Shown one piece after another: positions 1 through 8,539 of a stretch of 51,445 nt of DNA. Source of the stretch: Pseudomonadota bacterium. GTDB lineage: Bacteria > Pseudomonadota > Gammaproteobacteria > Steroidobacterales > Steroidobacteraceae. The translations under genes were made by a program, and so were the position numbers. Each line of letters opens with the position of its first letter. Position 1 is the first letter of the stretch. The notes below the pieces were generated by a model. The model saw only the letters and a list, made by a program, of their open reading frames with translations. It was not told the origin of the DNA and ran no database searches. Location of the stretch: positions 1 through 51,445 of the forward strand of contig JAJZDX010000031.1 of assembly GCA_021805865.1 (NCBI GenBank), given 5' to 3'.

Positions 1-164
1 TGTCAACGCTTCATCCAGTACCTCACGGCCGTGGACGCATGACTCGGGGTCGTCGTGGCTGGTTGGGCCTTCGACGTATGACTCTCTCATCCACGACACC
101 CTGCCGGCTTTGACCGGCGCACCAAAAATCCAGACACTCCCATCAAGAGTTTTACAATCTGCTC
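1..164. other. Left-edge sequence without a recognised gene
   Basis: I see no convincing reading frame, RNA gene or repeat here. The stretch ends at a plus-strand gene and may hold its promoter, but no clear -35/-10 pair stands out. Confidence 0.3.
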
Positions 165-779
165 ATGGGCAGCAATCCTCGCTATACGGAATGGCCGGTC
201 TGGTCAGACACGAGCGAATACCCGGACGAGCGCGCACACCCCGATACTCGCGAGGGCGGATGGGAGGCTTTCTTACTCTGGGTAAACTCCCACATCGCGT
301 TTGACTTTCTAGCTTTCACCAGACTCGAACCCGACGGAAAATTTTATCAGCTTCGCGCGCTCGATGATGACGCATTGGCTCGCATGCGAGGGGGAAAGGC
401 AGGATCGTCGCTTGACTTCAACCTGATGACCGCTCAGGTCGCAGAATCCATCGCCGTTGCGCTACGATTCGCGCTTGCGCTGGGGTGTGACCCACAAACA
501 ACCAAGCTCGGCTTCAACTTCAGATGGCGGGGATTGAGCGGCCGAAATTTACATGCGTGGTATGGTCGATTACGGACTTCGTTACCGCTTGGACCCTATA
601 CCGCTTCGGATACTGATGCGCAGAGTTTTGTGATAGTGCCATTAGAGACGGCCGAATCTGCTCTTGCCCCATTTGTCGAAACCGCACTAAAGCATCTACT
701 CGCGAAATTTCGAGGATATTCGATGTCGCGGGAGGCCACAGAATCTTGTGTTCGTCTTCTGCTTGAGCGAAAATTTTAG
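165..779 (+). CDS. Hypothetical protein, 204 aa
   Basis: I do not recognise this protein. It is a soluble-looking 204-residue protein rich in Trp, Arg and Leu, with no signal peptide or membrane segment. A Trp/Tyr-rich N-terminal third (TEWPVWSD, GGWEAFLLWVNSH) is followed by an Ala/Leu-rich helical middle and a basic C-terminus. It points toward the large minus-strand operon that ends near position 823, so the two are convergent. It does not carry the acidic Gly-Arg tail common in this window. The ATG lacks a strong Shine-Dalgarno sequence, so the start is uncertain. Composition matches its neighbours. Confidence 0.55.
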   Translation: MGSNPRYTEWPVWSDTSEYPDERAHPDTREGGWEAFLLWVNSHIAFDFLAFTRLEPDGKFYQLRALDDDALARMRGGKAGSSLDFNLMTAQVAESIAVALRFALALGCDPQTTKLGFNFRWRGLSGRNLHAWYGRLRTSLPLGPYTASDTDAQSFVIVPLETAESALAPFVETALKHLLAKFRGYSMSREATESCVRLLLERKF

Positions 780-822
780 CTGACACCACCGACTCCACCG
801 CGTGGGTTACGCACCCCACTCC

Positions 823-1101
823 TTAGCGCAATCTATATCTCCGCTCAAGACGGCGCGCCTCTCGAGGGGTAATACCAAGCAACAATTTCCGCCCACCAAC
901 CACCGGCAATGCCCGCTCGGCTTCGATCCATGCGGATGCACGAACATCATCGAAGGGTTCCCCAATGTCCTGAAGGATCATCTGGAGAAAGCACTCCCCC
1001 GCGGTAAAGCCGTGGCGCTCGAGCACCGCCGCGGCGGGCTTGACGAACAGGACAGCCTCCGCTTCCGCCACCGGCGGCCAGTCTATCGTGAGCTCGTACA
1101 C
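823..1101 (-). CDS. Small hypothetical protein at the operon end
   Basis: A 92-residue protein starting at GTG, three bases after the stop of the DUF7007-like gene, so it is probably translationally coupled and last in the long minus-strand operon. The N-terminus (YELTIDWPPVAEAEAVLFV) looks like a beta strand followed by helices, and the C-terminus is basic (RRLERRYRLR) with no acidic tag. I cannot assign a function. Its coding status rests on tight spacing, codon-position GC bias and the lack of a better frame. Confidence 0.5.
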   Translation of the reverse strand: MYELTIDWPPVAEAEAVLFVKPAAAVLERHGFTAGECFLQMILQDIGEPFDDVRASAWIEAERALPVVGGRKLLLGITPREARRLERRYRLR

Positions 1102-1104
1102 CGG

Positions 1105-1719
1105 CTACCGTCCCGTATCCTCGATCCCGCCGGTTTCCACTTCCGACTCGCCAGCGTCCTCCCGAGCATCCCCCATCCCGCTCGCCCGCACCGTCGGGTT
1201 TTTCTCCCATGACGATCGTTCGACATCGGATAGCTCGGACCAGCGCGCGCGGGGCGTTCCGTCGTGATAGGACGGTTCGAGCTCAACGTCTCGTTCGTAT
1301 GCCACCTGTCCTGGACTCCTCCCCTCAGAGCGAATCGGAGCGGTCGCGAGCCGCTGCAAAGCGGCATCCACATTGAGACCCCGATCGGTGAAATACACCA
1401 GCCGATGCTCGAGGATCTTGATGGCGGCAAAACAGTCCTTCAGCTTGAACTCCTGCGGCCACACGGCACAGGGTACGGCCCAATCGAGGTCCTCCTCGAA
1501 TGCGGTGTCGAGACCGCTGAACGGTCTGAAACTCGCCGCCCAGCCGGGCAGCGCCTCCCGGCGCTCATCGGAAATCAGGATCCCACCGTGGGAATCCGTG
1601 CTCACGGACCAGATTCCGGGCGCAAGCGCCTCGCAACGCATGTCCCGGTGTCCCCACGGAGTAGTAAGCGGCGCGGGAGTGTCGTGGAACAGACCGTGCT
1701 CAGCGTGAGATGGGCTCAT
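1105..1719 (-). CDS. DUF7007-like protein with acidic Gly-Arg tail
   Basis: A 204-residue protein of unknown biochemical role. The segment around residues 20-60 (TPWGHRDM, APGIWSVSTDSHGGI, LISDERREALP) resembles the DUF7007 module I recall from conjugative-element proteins, where a His/Ser/Asp-rich stretch precedes an ISDE sequence; this is recognition from memory. The C-terminal 40 residues are low-complexity and acidic and end EDTGR, a variant of the tail shared by many proteins here. Its ATG overlaps the stop of the coupling-protein gene by 4 bp (ATGA), so the two are co-translated. A role as an accessory protein acting with, or carried by, the transfer machinery is inference. Confidence 0.65.
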   Translation of the reverse strand: MSPSHAEHGLFHDTPAPLTTPWGHRDMRCEALAPGIWSVSTDSHGGILISDERREALPGWAASFRPFSGLDTAFEEDLDWAVPCAVWPQEFKLKDCFAAIKILEHRLVYFTDRGLNVDAALQRLATAPIRSEGRSPGQVAYERDVELEPSYHDGTPRARWSELSDVERSSWEKNPTVRASGMGDAREDAGESEVETGGIEDTGR

Positions 1720-4034
1720 TCAATGTCCTCTCCGTCAGTGTCGGGGCCGGCGGTGTCATCGCCTCCCGTCGGCGTCTCATCGGCCCCGCCATCCTCTTCC
1801 GGCGAACCATCGGGAGCGGGACGCGAGGCATAGTCGCCATCAGCCTCCGGGCCGCGCCCCGTGGACGCGGCCATACCGAGAGCGGTGCGCGCGGCCATGG
1901 CGGAATCCCCGTAATACTTGATCTTCTGGCAGTAAATCGGCGCGGTGCCGGCAACGAAGACAATCTCATCGTCGGGCGGCAGCCGCATACACTCATCGGC
2001 CGTCAGGAGCGGCCGGCCCACGATCTGCTCATTCGTGTTGACGTTCTGAAGCATGATGTGCATACGGTTACCGCTGTACTGCCGCTGCACATGCGTCACG
2101 GTTGCCTGCCCGCACATCTTGGAGAGCATGTCCGCGGTCTCCGGATTGTTCGGTGCATAGGCAATCCGAATGTGGCAGTTGGAGAAGATCGACTCTTCCT
2201 TGGTGTAGCTTTTGGCAAGCTGCACCCGGTCCTGCACGATGAGGAGCGCCTTCATCCCGTATCCGGCGATGAACGCCAGAGCCTCCTCGAAGATTTCGAG
2301 CTTGCCGAGCGAGGGAAATTCGTCGATGAGCAGCAGCAGCCGATGCGGGAAGCGGCTCTTGCCCCCGCCGGTATCGAAGTCCATGCCCTCGGTCAGCCGG
2401 CGTACCACCTGACTCACCACGATGCGCAGCAGCGGCTTTAGTCGATCCTTGTCAGACGGTGGCACCACGAGATAGAGCGAAGTCTTCTCCTTCACCGCTT
2501 GGCCGTCCGGGTTCTTTCCGCCCATTAGGCTCTCGACGGAGAAGTCCGAGACCCGCGTGTTATCGGCCACGATGGGGTCGCGGTAGAGCGAGAGGAAAGA
2601 CAGCGCCGTGGAGAGAACGGAACCGCCCTCATTCGCGGGCTTGTTCAGCCACGCGCGGCTCGCCGCAGCCACGGTGAGCCACGCATTACGCCGCGCGCGC
2701 CAGGCATGGCCGGCCTGATCCGCCGGCACATCCTCATCAGGGCCGCTTCCCGGTGCGGGCGGCCCGGAATCAAGCGCTCTCATCGCCGCGAGCGCGGTCT
2801 GCTCGATGTACTCCAGCACCTTCTTGGCGCCCTCGGCGACCGCCTGAGCGGGCTTCTTTGGTGCCGCGCCTTGTGCACCTGCTTTCGCCGCCTTCTCCGC
2901 CGCGGCGAAAGCCCGCGCCTCCGCGGACGCTTCCGCGACCTCACGAAAAACGCCTCCATCGGAGAGAATTCCGAGGACGGTCGCAAGAGAACGGTCAGGC
3001 TGAACCCCATCGGGAAACTCGCACACGAGCACGAAGATCACCACGCCGACCAGCAAGTCAAAGGCGGTCTTCGCCCAGTGATCCTCGAGTCCTCGGCCAT
3101 CCGGGTCCACGATGAGCGTGCAGATGTTCTGCACATCCTTGACCATGTTGAGATCCAGGCGAATCTCGAGGAGCGGATTGAACCGTGCCGAATCGAGCGC
3201 CGTAGGATCGAATTTCAGCGCGCGCTGCTTGAGCACGCGCTCACGAAAGCCCGAGGTCAGCGCCCAGTTCTCGCCCTTGATATCGAGTACCAGCACGCTC
3301 TCATCCCATGAGACGAGCGTTGGTATGACGATGCCGACGCCCTTTCCCGAGCGCGTTGGAGCAAACACCATCATGTGCTCAGGCCCCTTGTGGCGCAGAT
3401 ATTGCACGGAGCCGGATGCATCGCGCCATGCGCCAAACACGACGCCGCCGCGATTCTCAGGGGATGGCAGGAGATTGGTCGTCTCGACCTCCTTCTGAGC
3501 CGCCCAGTGCGCGCTCCCGTGCAGGTCATTACGTTCGTTCTTGGCACGCTGCGAGCGGCGGAAGATGAAGTACATCGGCGCGATCAGAGCAAAGACGAAT
3601 CCAATGCCGACAATGGCGTGCGCGCGATCGAAGATCGCGGCCTGCGCCGGCCGGGTGAGACGCTCGTATTTGAAAATCCACACGAAGATCGCGAACGGCT
3701 CATACAGATGCGGACCGCAGACCCACCGCGCTGTCGCCACGGCGCCGCCCGGAATGGGAACCGTCCAGGTGCATCCCCCGAAGACCACGGGCCAATTGAA
3801 GGCCCATGCCGCATATTCGGTAGCGGCACAGCATGAGGCGAGCGCCAGGACCAGGAACAATGCCATCGAGGCCGCGTAATAGCGCGTCAAGTCCTGCTCG
3901 GCTTTCGGGATATGCACAAGGCCATGCTCGGCCGCGGTCGCGGTGGCCCGGCGGCGGCGCCGCCAGGTAAAGAGGATGAGCAGAATCGCGCCGCCGAGGA
4001 CGGCGAGCGCAAGGGGGTGTGTGAGAGGTGCCAT
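1716..4034 (-). CDS. virD4: Type IV coupling protein, VirD4/TraG family
   Basis: This 772-residue protein is the inner-membrane ATPase that recruits the relaxosome and protein substrates to the type IV secretion channel. Hydrophobic segments at about residues 8-25, 52-70 and 138-158 form the membrane anchor. The Walker A motif APTRSGKG lies at 225-232, followed by VLDIKGENWALT, and the Walker B (LLLIDEFPSLGK) is near 570. A Lys/Ala/Glu-rich insert around residues 370-460 interrupts the motor domain. The C-terminus is acidic (GEDIE) but lacks the terminal Gly-Arg found on many neighbours. A short GGGCCC-containing leader with GAGGAAC precedes the ATG. A second, shortened homolog lies at 16.7-18.2 kb and shares stretches of identical DNA. 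The family assignment is secure. Confidence 0.95.
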   Translation of the reverse strand: MAPLTHPLALAVLGGAILLILFTWRRRRRATATAAEHGLVHIPKAEQDLTRYYAASMALFLVLALASCCAATEYAAWAFNWPVVFGGCTWTVPIPGGAVATARWVCGPHLYEPFAIFVWIFKYERLTRPAQAAIFDRAHAIVGIGFVFALIAPMYFIFRRSQRAKNERNDLHGSAHWAAQKEVETTNLLPSPENRGGVVFGAWRDASGSVQYLRHKGPEHMMVFAPTRSGKGVGIVIPTLVSWDESVLVLDIKGENWALTSGFRERVLKQRALKFDPTALDSARFNPLLEIRLDLNMVKDVQNICTLIVDPDGRGLEDHWAKTAFDLLVGVVIFVLVCEFPDGVQPDRSLATVLGILSDGGVFREVAEASAEARAFAAAEKAAKAGAQGAAPKKPAQAVAEGAKKVLEYIEQTALAAMRALDSGPPAPGSGPDEDVPADQAGHAWRARRNAWLTVAAASRAWLNKPANEGGSVLSTALSFLSLYRDPIVADNTRVSDFSVESLMGGKNPDGQAVKEKTSLYLVVPPSDKDRLKPLLRIVVSQVVRRLTEGMDFDTGGGKSRFPHRLLLLIDEFPSLGKLEIFEEALAFIAGYGMKALLIVQDRVQLAKSYTKEESIFSNCHIRIAYAPNNPETADMLSKMCGQATVTHVQRQYSGNRMHIMLQNVNTNEQIVGRPLLTADECMRLPPDDEIVFVAGTAPIYCQKIKYYGDSAMAARTALGMAASTGRGPEADGDYASRPAPDGSPEEDGGADETPTGGDDTAGPDTDGEDIE

Positions 4035-4058
4035 GACGTTCCTCGGCGACGCGGGCCC
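4035..4058 (-). promoter_or_regulatory. Short GGGCCC leader before the coupling-protein gene
   Basis: On the coding strand GGGCCC is followed by CGCGTCGCCGAGGAACGTC and the ATG. This is a reduced form of the leader seen at several other operon starts: it keeps the GGGCCC and GAGAA-like boxes but lacks the long hairpin. GAGGAA doubles as the Shine-Dalgarno sequence. Confidence 0.45.
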
Positions 4059-4078
4059 TGCGGTCCGCGCAAACGTCT

Positions 4079-5095
4079 CTATCGGCTGAACTCCATCTCT
4101 TCCTGCTCGAGCGCCTGCGCGTCGGATTCATCGCCAATCTCGGTGCCCTGGGTCAACCCCTCCGGGACATCCCATGTGACATCAGTTCCTTGCAAGATGA
4201 GCGGAACCGCACCGACCTTGTCTGAAGTGATCCACGGAATCCGTGCATGCGTGTCGTCCACTTCCCCGCCCATTTCCTTCGTCATCTTGATGAGGCTTGC
4301 CCTGCTGACCCACTCTGCCTCGGGCGGTAGCGGCACCACGCAGCGCGTGCCGGCTGGAACCGCCGGAGCGGCGCTTACGGCCTGACGGTAGTCTTTGATC
4401 AAGCGCTTGTAGATGCCCGGCGTCTCGAGTTCCTGCTTCCATAACCCCCGCACATAAGCCCCAACGATCGAGTAGGGCCAGCCGACATCCCTCCAAACTC
4501 CATCGATCTGCTCGATCCGCGAATGCGCGTCGAGGCGGCACATCTCCGGGCGCGGGGCGGCGGCCAAAGCCCGCCGGAGGTCAGCCGCGCCCGCCGGGCT
4601 CGGTCGATATCCCAATTCCGCGCTACGGGGGTTCATCCCGACGATTCCCGTCGCGATGTGCGAGGCGATGGCTCGCCAGGGTCGCCCAGGGTGAGTCGCC
4701 ACCACCAGTTCAGCGTTGCGATGGAACGACACCCGAACCGCCTCTGCGGGAGCGCGGCCGGCCGATTCTCCCTTCCCGCCCGGGAGTGCGAGCGACACCT
4801 CGATGTCCGGCATCACGAGGGGATTTTTCATCGCATTGAGCCATCGCTCGATATAGGTCTCGGGCCGGATATGGCCGGCGCGGGTCTGATTCATCCCGCC
4901 CTCGCAATAGGAGGCTGATTCGAACACGCGCGCGAGCGCGGTATCGATCTGCCCAATCGCCACGCAATTCCACTCTGGATGGTGCGGGTAGGTGTTCTTG
5001 TCATAGAGTTTCTCGAACAGACACCAAACCGTATGCGACACGCCTTCAGGCTTGAACGCTGCTGCCGCTTGATCCACCACTATCGTTGCACCCAT
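4079..5095 (-). CDS. Hypothetical protein with acidic C-terminus
   Basis: A 338-residue protein of unknown function. I chose the ATG at 5095 (GATIVVDQAAAAF) because GAGGAG precedes it and it falls ten bases after the beta-helix gene; a longer frame would overlap that gene. It has no membrane segment. The middle contains GKGESAGRAPAEAVRV and HPGRPWRAIASHIATG stretches, and the C-terminal third is rich in Asp/Glu and ends EQEEMEFSR, an acidic-Arg ending related to the shared tail. It lies between the beta-helix protein and the coupling protein in one operon. I do not recognise a domain. Confidence 0.7.
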   Translation of the reverse strand: MGATIVVDQAAAAFKPEGVSHTVWCLFEKLYDKNTYPHHPEWNCVAIGQIDTALARVFESASYCEGGMNQTRAGHIRPETYIERWLNAMKNPLVMPDIEVSLALPGGKGESAGRAPAEAVRVSFHRNAELVVATHPGRPWRAIASHIATGIVGMNPRSAELGYRPSPAGAADLRRALAAAPRPEMCRLDAHSRIEQIDGVWRDVGWPYSIVGAYVRGLWKQELETPGIYKRLIKDYRQAVSAAPAVPAGTRCVVPLPPEAEWVSRASLIKMTKEMGGEVDDTHARIPWITSDKVGAVPLILQGTDVTWDVPEGLTQGTEIGDESDAQALEQEEMEFSR

Positions 5096-5105
5096 TGCCT
5101 TCTCC

Positions 5106-5798
5106 TCAACGCCCCATTTCGTCTTCGAGGTCGCATTCCTCAGCAGGTCCCGCGGTCGGCTCCTGTGGCCCCGATTCTTGTGATATCGCAGGCCCGGCCG
5201 CCCGAGCTTCGCTGCCATCGAGCACCGTTCTCCCGACCACGTGCATGCGGGCCGCTACCACCGCGGTCCCCTTCACTTCGGCGTACCCACCGACCCAGGC
5301 GTGCTCGCGAACTCGCGCCAATCCCGACACCCGAGCATCGCCGTCCACAACCGCATCGCCCTCGATGATCGCGTCCCCTTCGACGATCGCATCGTCCCTC
5401 ACCTGAGCCCGCTCCAAAATCTGCGCATTTCCACGGACCCATGTTTTGCCGCGGATTCGCACCGTGCCGCCCACCTGGGCTTCGCCCTTCACCTCGGCAT
5501 TCTCCGACACGCGAGCATCGCCGCAGACGAGCGAGAGACCGCTCACCCGAGCGGTGCCGGAAATCTTCGCGCGATCGCGCACCGTGGCATGTCCGAACAC
5601 GCATGCCTCGCCTGTGATCCGTGCTTGATCACGCACATGCGCGGTGTCATAGACCTTTGCGTGGGGACCGATATAAGCGGTATCCGCCACACGGGCGGTG
5701 TCCGCGACCCAGCCGCCTTGAGTCCCATCTGGATTACGATGTCGGTGTGCCGGCCGCGGGCCGCGGCCAAAATCATGGGTTTGCCCGGACGTGCTCAT
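5106..5798 (-). CDS. Left-handed beta-helix (hexapeptide-like repeat) protein with acidic tag
   Basis: A 230-residue repeat protein. From about residue 30 to 195 it consists of consecutive six-residue units with Ala or Val at alternating positions and frequent Gly/Asp turns (DTARVADTAYIG, GDAIIEGDAVVDGDARVSG). That spacing fits a left-handed parallel beta-helix of some 25-28 units, or about nine coils. I see no acyltransferase catalytic His or CoA site, so an enzymatic role is not supported; a rigid rod, adaptor or DNA-mimic role is possible but inferred. The tail EECDLEDEMGR is a member of the shared acidic Gly-Arg ending. Its ATG overlaps the stop of the preceding gene by 4 bp, so it is translationally coupled. 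Confidence 0.8.
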   Translation of the reverse strand: MSTSGQTHDFGRGPRPAHRHRNPDGTQGGWVADTARVADTAYIGPHAKVYDTAHVRDQARITGEACVFGHATVRDRAKISGTARVSGLSLVCGDARVSENAEVKGEAQVGGTVRIRGKTWVRGNAQILERAQVRDDAIVEGDAIIEGDAVVDGDARVSGLARVREHAWVGGYAEVKGTAVVAARMHVVGRTVLDGSEARAAGPAISQESGPQEPTAGPAEECDLEDEMGR

Positions 5799-7792
5799 CG
5801 GCCGAGGTCCTCCTCCTCATCGCACACCTCGCCGGGTGCCGGTCCTGCCGCCGGCACGCGAGTCGCGCCCACTTCTTCGTCCTCGGCGTCTTTGGCGGGT
5901 CCGAAATGTTGCGCGACAACCGTTGCCAGCAACATCGACCTCCCACTGCCGGTCGGACCAAAGATCGTTCCATTCCCGCGCGAGCGCGTTCGAGGAGACA
6001 CGTAAGGCGACGGCGCGACATCTTGACCGACAATGCGAACCGCACCGTCCGCGCCGAGTTCACGCTCGACCGCGCGCACCGCAAGGGTTTTGCCGGCGGC
6101 GTCCATCTGTACATCGAGAATGTCGCCTGGCTTTGCGGCGCCGAGCTCGGCGAGATCACCATCCGGCCGATGCCATCTCGCGCGCTTCGTATCGGCCACG
6201 AGCAGCACGGGCTCGGGTGAATACTCCGCACGGCGCAGCAGCGGATGTCCGAGTCTCAGTTCGACCGCGGCGATATAAGTTCCACCGTTGCGCCCCTTCG
6301 TCTGCGGAAAGTGATGAACCGCGACCACCTCGCCCATCACATGATCACCGGCGCCGATGCGCAGGGTGTTTACAGACTCCCACGGAATCGGCGGAACGGG
6401 GGCCTCGCCTTCATGAAACGAATGGCCGAGTTGCGACAGGACGATCGTCGGACTCATGACTCGGAGCTCGATCGGCTCGCCCGTCAGGGCGCGCACCGCG
6501 GCCGTGATTTCCTCGAGATCGGAGCCGCCCGCCGCACCAGAGGCACCCTTGCCAAACAATCCCCTGAAGTTCGCGAACGAGTTTCCATCCGGCGCAACAA
6601 GCGTCGTCAGCAGCCCGTCGGGCTCGCGGATGGCGAGCGCACGCAGCTTGTCACCCACCCCGACCAGTGTACCGGCGATGCTCGCGGTCTCTGCCTCCCG
6701 TAATCCCAGGACCTTCCCGCGCGCGGTCACGACATCGAGGTCGGCGACGTCGGGCTGTGCGAATTCCTGGACGTGACGCGCATCGATGGGAACCGACCGC
6801 AGTTCCACTGCGGACCATGGGCCCTTTGCTCCCGTCAAATCCTCCGTGGCGTCGATGTTTCGAAGCCGCACCTGCTCGAGTACCTCCGGGAGGCTCTCGT
6901 AAATCGACCCACCGGATGTCCGCCCATCCTCGGCTTGGACGAGCGGACACTCGGCCGAAACGATGCCGTATCCCAAGGTGTGTTCTTCTCGCCCAAAGGG
7001 CGGGTGTTCATGCGTCGCAATGGCGCGCAGCTCAACCATCCGATATGGGCCGTTGACAGCGGGGTCGCGCGAGTCATTCAGCCGGACCGTAATGTCCGCG
7101 CAGTGCTTCGGATCCGAAACCACCCCGAGTGGTCCCCGCGAACCATCGCGATCGATAATGCAATACCCGTAGATTGGAGCGAAAAGCCGTGAACGGGCGC
7201 GGTAGCACTCTCCTTGCGCTTCAATGCGATCGCGCGTGAGTGCCTCGGGCAGGACCTCGGGTCCCAATTTTTCCCACGTGCCCTTTGAAAGGCCCCGCTG
7301 CCGCGGTTCTTTCTCGAGCAAGACTTTCGTATCGAGTGGCGCAGGCTCTGCGCTGCTCTGTACGGTCTTGCAAACCTGGCGAGCCACCGAAGCGTTCCAT
7401 CCGGGATGCACGTCGCATTGCTGAGTCACGTATATCGCGTGCGCCACCGCAAAGGCTTCCGTAACCCCGAGCACCGGCGGGGCCGCAGTGGCTCCATCCT
7501 CGCCGGCTTGAGCGGGATAACCCAGTGCCTGCGAGAAGCACAGCGCCGCAGCCTGCGTAAGTTTCACCACATCCTGATCCAGGAGTGAGGGTCCCAATAC
7601 ATCGCGGACCCCGTCGGGTCCGCGACCTGGATCGCTGTAGCTCACGTTCGCGATGTTCGCGCGCGCGAGCGCTTCGCCAACGGCGCCTGCCGTCATTGTG
7701 CGCACAGATTTTGGCTGCCGCTCGAGCGGCAGCGCCTTGACCAGCGCCGCGAGCAAGCCGAGTTCATAAGGATCACAAATTCGCAACGACAT
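5795..7792 (-). CDS. Large polyvalent-type protein, N-module shared with ArdC, C-terminal P-loop-like motif
   Basis: A 665-residue protein of unknown function. The first ~90 residues (DPYELGLLAALVKALP, then LARANIANV and LLDQDVVKL) match the N-terminus of the ArdC-type protein of this operon, so the two share an N-terminal module. Near residue 620 it carries GPTGSGRS, which fits a Walker A consensus with Arg in place of Lys, but I see no matching Walker B, so ATPase activity is doubtful. The ending is CDEEEDLGR, a full form of the acidic Asp-Leu-Gly-Arg tag. It starts about 107 bp downstream of the SSB stop, past three hairpins, and overlaps the beta-helix gene by 4 bp. Confidence 0.75.
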   Translation of the reverse strand: MSLRICDPYELGLLAALVKALPLERQPKSVRTMTAGAVGEALARANIANVSYSDPGRGPDGVRDVLGPSLLDQDVVKLTQAAALCFSQALGYPAQAGEDGATAAPPVLGVTEAFAVAHAIYVTQQCDVHPGWNASVARQVCKTVQSSAEPAPLDTKVLLEKEPRQRGLSKGTWEKLGPEVLPEALTRDRIEAQGECYRARSRLFAPIYGYCIIDRDGSRGPLGVVSDPKHCADITVRLNDSRDPAVNGPYRMVELRAIATHEHPPFGREEHTLGYGIVSAECPLVQAEDGRTSGGSIYESLPEVLEQVRLRNIDATEDLTGAKGPWSAVELRSVPIDARHVQEFAQPDVADLDVVTARGKVLGLREAETASIAGTLVGVGDKLRALAIREPDGLLTTLVAPDGNSFANFRGLFGKGASGAAGGSDLEEITAAVRALTGEPIELRVMSPTIVLSQLGHSFHEGEAPVPPIPWESVNTLRIGAGDHVMGEVVAVHHFPQTKGRNGGTYIAAVELRLGHPLLRRAEYSPEPVLLVADTKRARWHRPDGDLAELGAAKPGDILDVQMDAAGKTLAVRAVERELGADGAVRIVGQDVAPSPYVSPRTRSRGNGTIFGPTGSGRSMLLATVVAQHFGPAKDAEDEEVGATRVPAAGPAPGEVCDEEEDLGR

Positions 7793-7899
7793 GAGTCAAC
7801 CCCGTTCCGACCCTTCCGTGGGCGCTCAAAAGGCGGTGGCGCCGCTCACGCGGCACCACCGCGCTGCCGGCCGCAGGCCGGTGCCTTACGGCACCCGCT
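7793..7899 (-). promoter_or_regulatory. Structured spacer with three consecutive hairpins
   Basis: Between the SSB stop and the next start the coding strand can fold into three hairpins in a row: GGTGCC-GTAA-GGCACC with a GNRA-type loop, CCGGCC-TGC-GGCCGG, and a longer GCGGTGG...CCACCGC stem. There is no U-run, so it is not a classic intrinsic terminator. It could be an RNA stability or attenuation element that sets SSB above the downstream genes. Confidence 0.5.
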
Positions 7900-8397
7900 C
7901 TAGCGACCGAGGTCCGCCTCCTCCTCCTGCTCGCTGCCCGCCTCCTGCGCGGGAGTTTCCTGGGACTTCTCGGCGTCATTCGGCTTGTACGGATCCCGCT
8001 TGAACACCGTTTCCCAGTTCCACTCCCTCTTGTCCTTGTCATAGGAACCGCGCTGAACCGTATCCGTGTTCAGCTTCTGCGCCTCGTGCGTCACGCCGTC
8101 CTTCACGTAGCTGTCGTCGGCGAGGCGGCCCACCGCACGGACATGATCGCCCTTCTTCAGGGTCGCCGCGGCGGCCTCCGCTTCCTTCCCGAACGCAGAC
8201 ACATTGTGGAACGTGGTCGTTTGCTCCTCGCCCTGGCCGTGGTTCACGGCGATGCGGAAGTTCACGACCGGCGTGCCATCGTGCGTCTTGTTCAGACGCG
8301 GATCGGCGGTGAGGTTGCCTCGCAGCCAATCCTTCGGCTTCGTTTCGGTCTTCCCGGCGGGGGTACCGCCTGCGGGAGCGCTATTCTCGTTGCTCAT
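7900..8397 (-). CDS. ssb: Single-stranded DNA-binding protein with DLGR tail
   Basis: A 165-residue OB-fold SSB that would coat single-stranded DNA during transfer or complementary-strand synthesis. I chose the ATG at 8397 (MSNENSAPAG) because GGAGAG precedes it and it ends the leader element. The OB-fold signatures NLTADPRL, VVNFRIAVN and GRLADDSYVKDG run over residues 25-105. A flexible Glu-rich tail follows. Bacterial SSBs normally end in an acidic DDDIPF-like tip that docks repair proteins; here the tip is EQEEEADLGR, the tag found on many unrelated proteins of the element. Its partners may therefore be element-encoded rather than host repair proteins. Confidence 0.9.
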   Translation of the reverse strand: MSNENSAPAGGTPAGKTETKPKDWLRGNLTADPRLNKTHDGTPVVNFRIAVNHGQGEEQTTTFHNVSAFGKEAEAAAATLKKGDHVRAVGRLADDSYVKDGVTHEAQKLNTDTVQRGSYDKDKREWNWETVFKRDPYKPNDAEKSQETPAQEAGSEQEEEADLGR

Positions 8398-8478
8398 ACT
8401 CAACTCTCCTGGCACAAACCCGATCCGGGGGGATCGGTGAAATAGGTGCCTCACAATGCTTCTCCGCGACGTGGGCCC
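8398..8478 (-). promoter_or_regulatory. Shared leader element upstream of ssb
   Basis: On the coding strand the order is GGGCCC, CGCGGAGAAGC, TGTGAGGCACC, a perfect CCGATCC-CCC-GGATCGG hairpin, TGTGCCAGGAGAG and the ATG. The boxes match the leaders of several other genes here, while the hairpin sequence is different. GGCAC can pair with the later GTGCC next to the Shine-Dalgarno GGAG, so alternative folds could control translation. Confidence 0.65.
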
Positions 8479-8539
8479 ACTGCGCGCACACCCCGTTCAC
8501 TATCGAAGACCGTAGTCGCGGTGCTGACGGCGGGGTGTC

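Noticed and set aside
5106..5798. Hexapeptide-repeat acyltransferase
   Set aside because: The repeat fits the fold, but no catalytic His or acyl-donor loop is visible and the repeats are uninterrupted.
5795..7792. Functional ATPase based on GPTGSGRS
   Set aside because: The motif has Arg instead of Lys, lies close to the C-terminus and has no Walker B after it.
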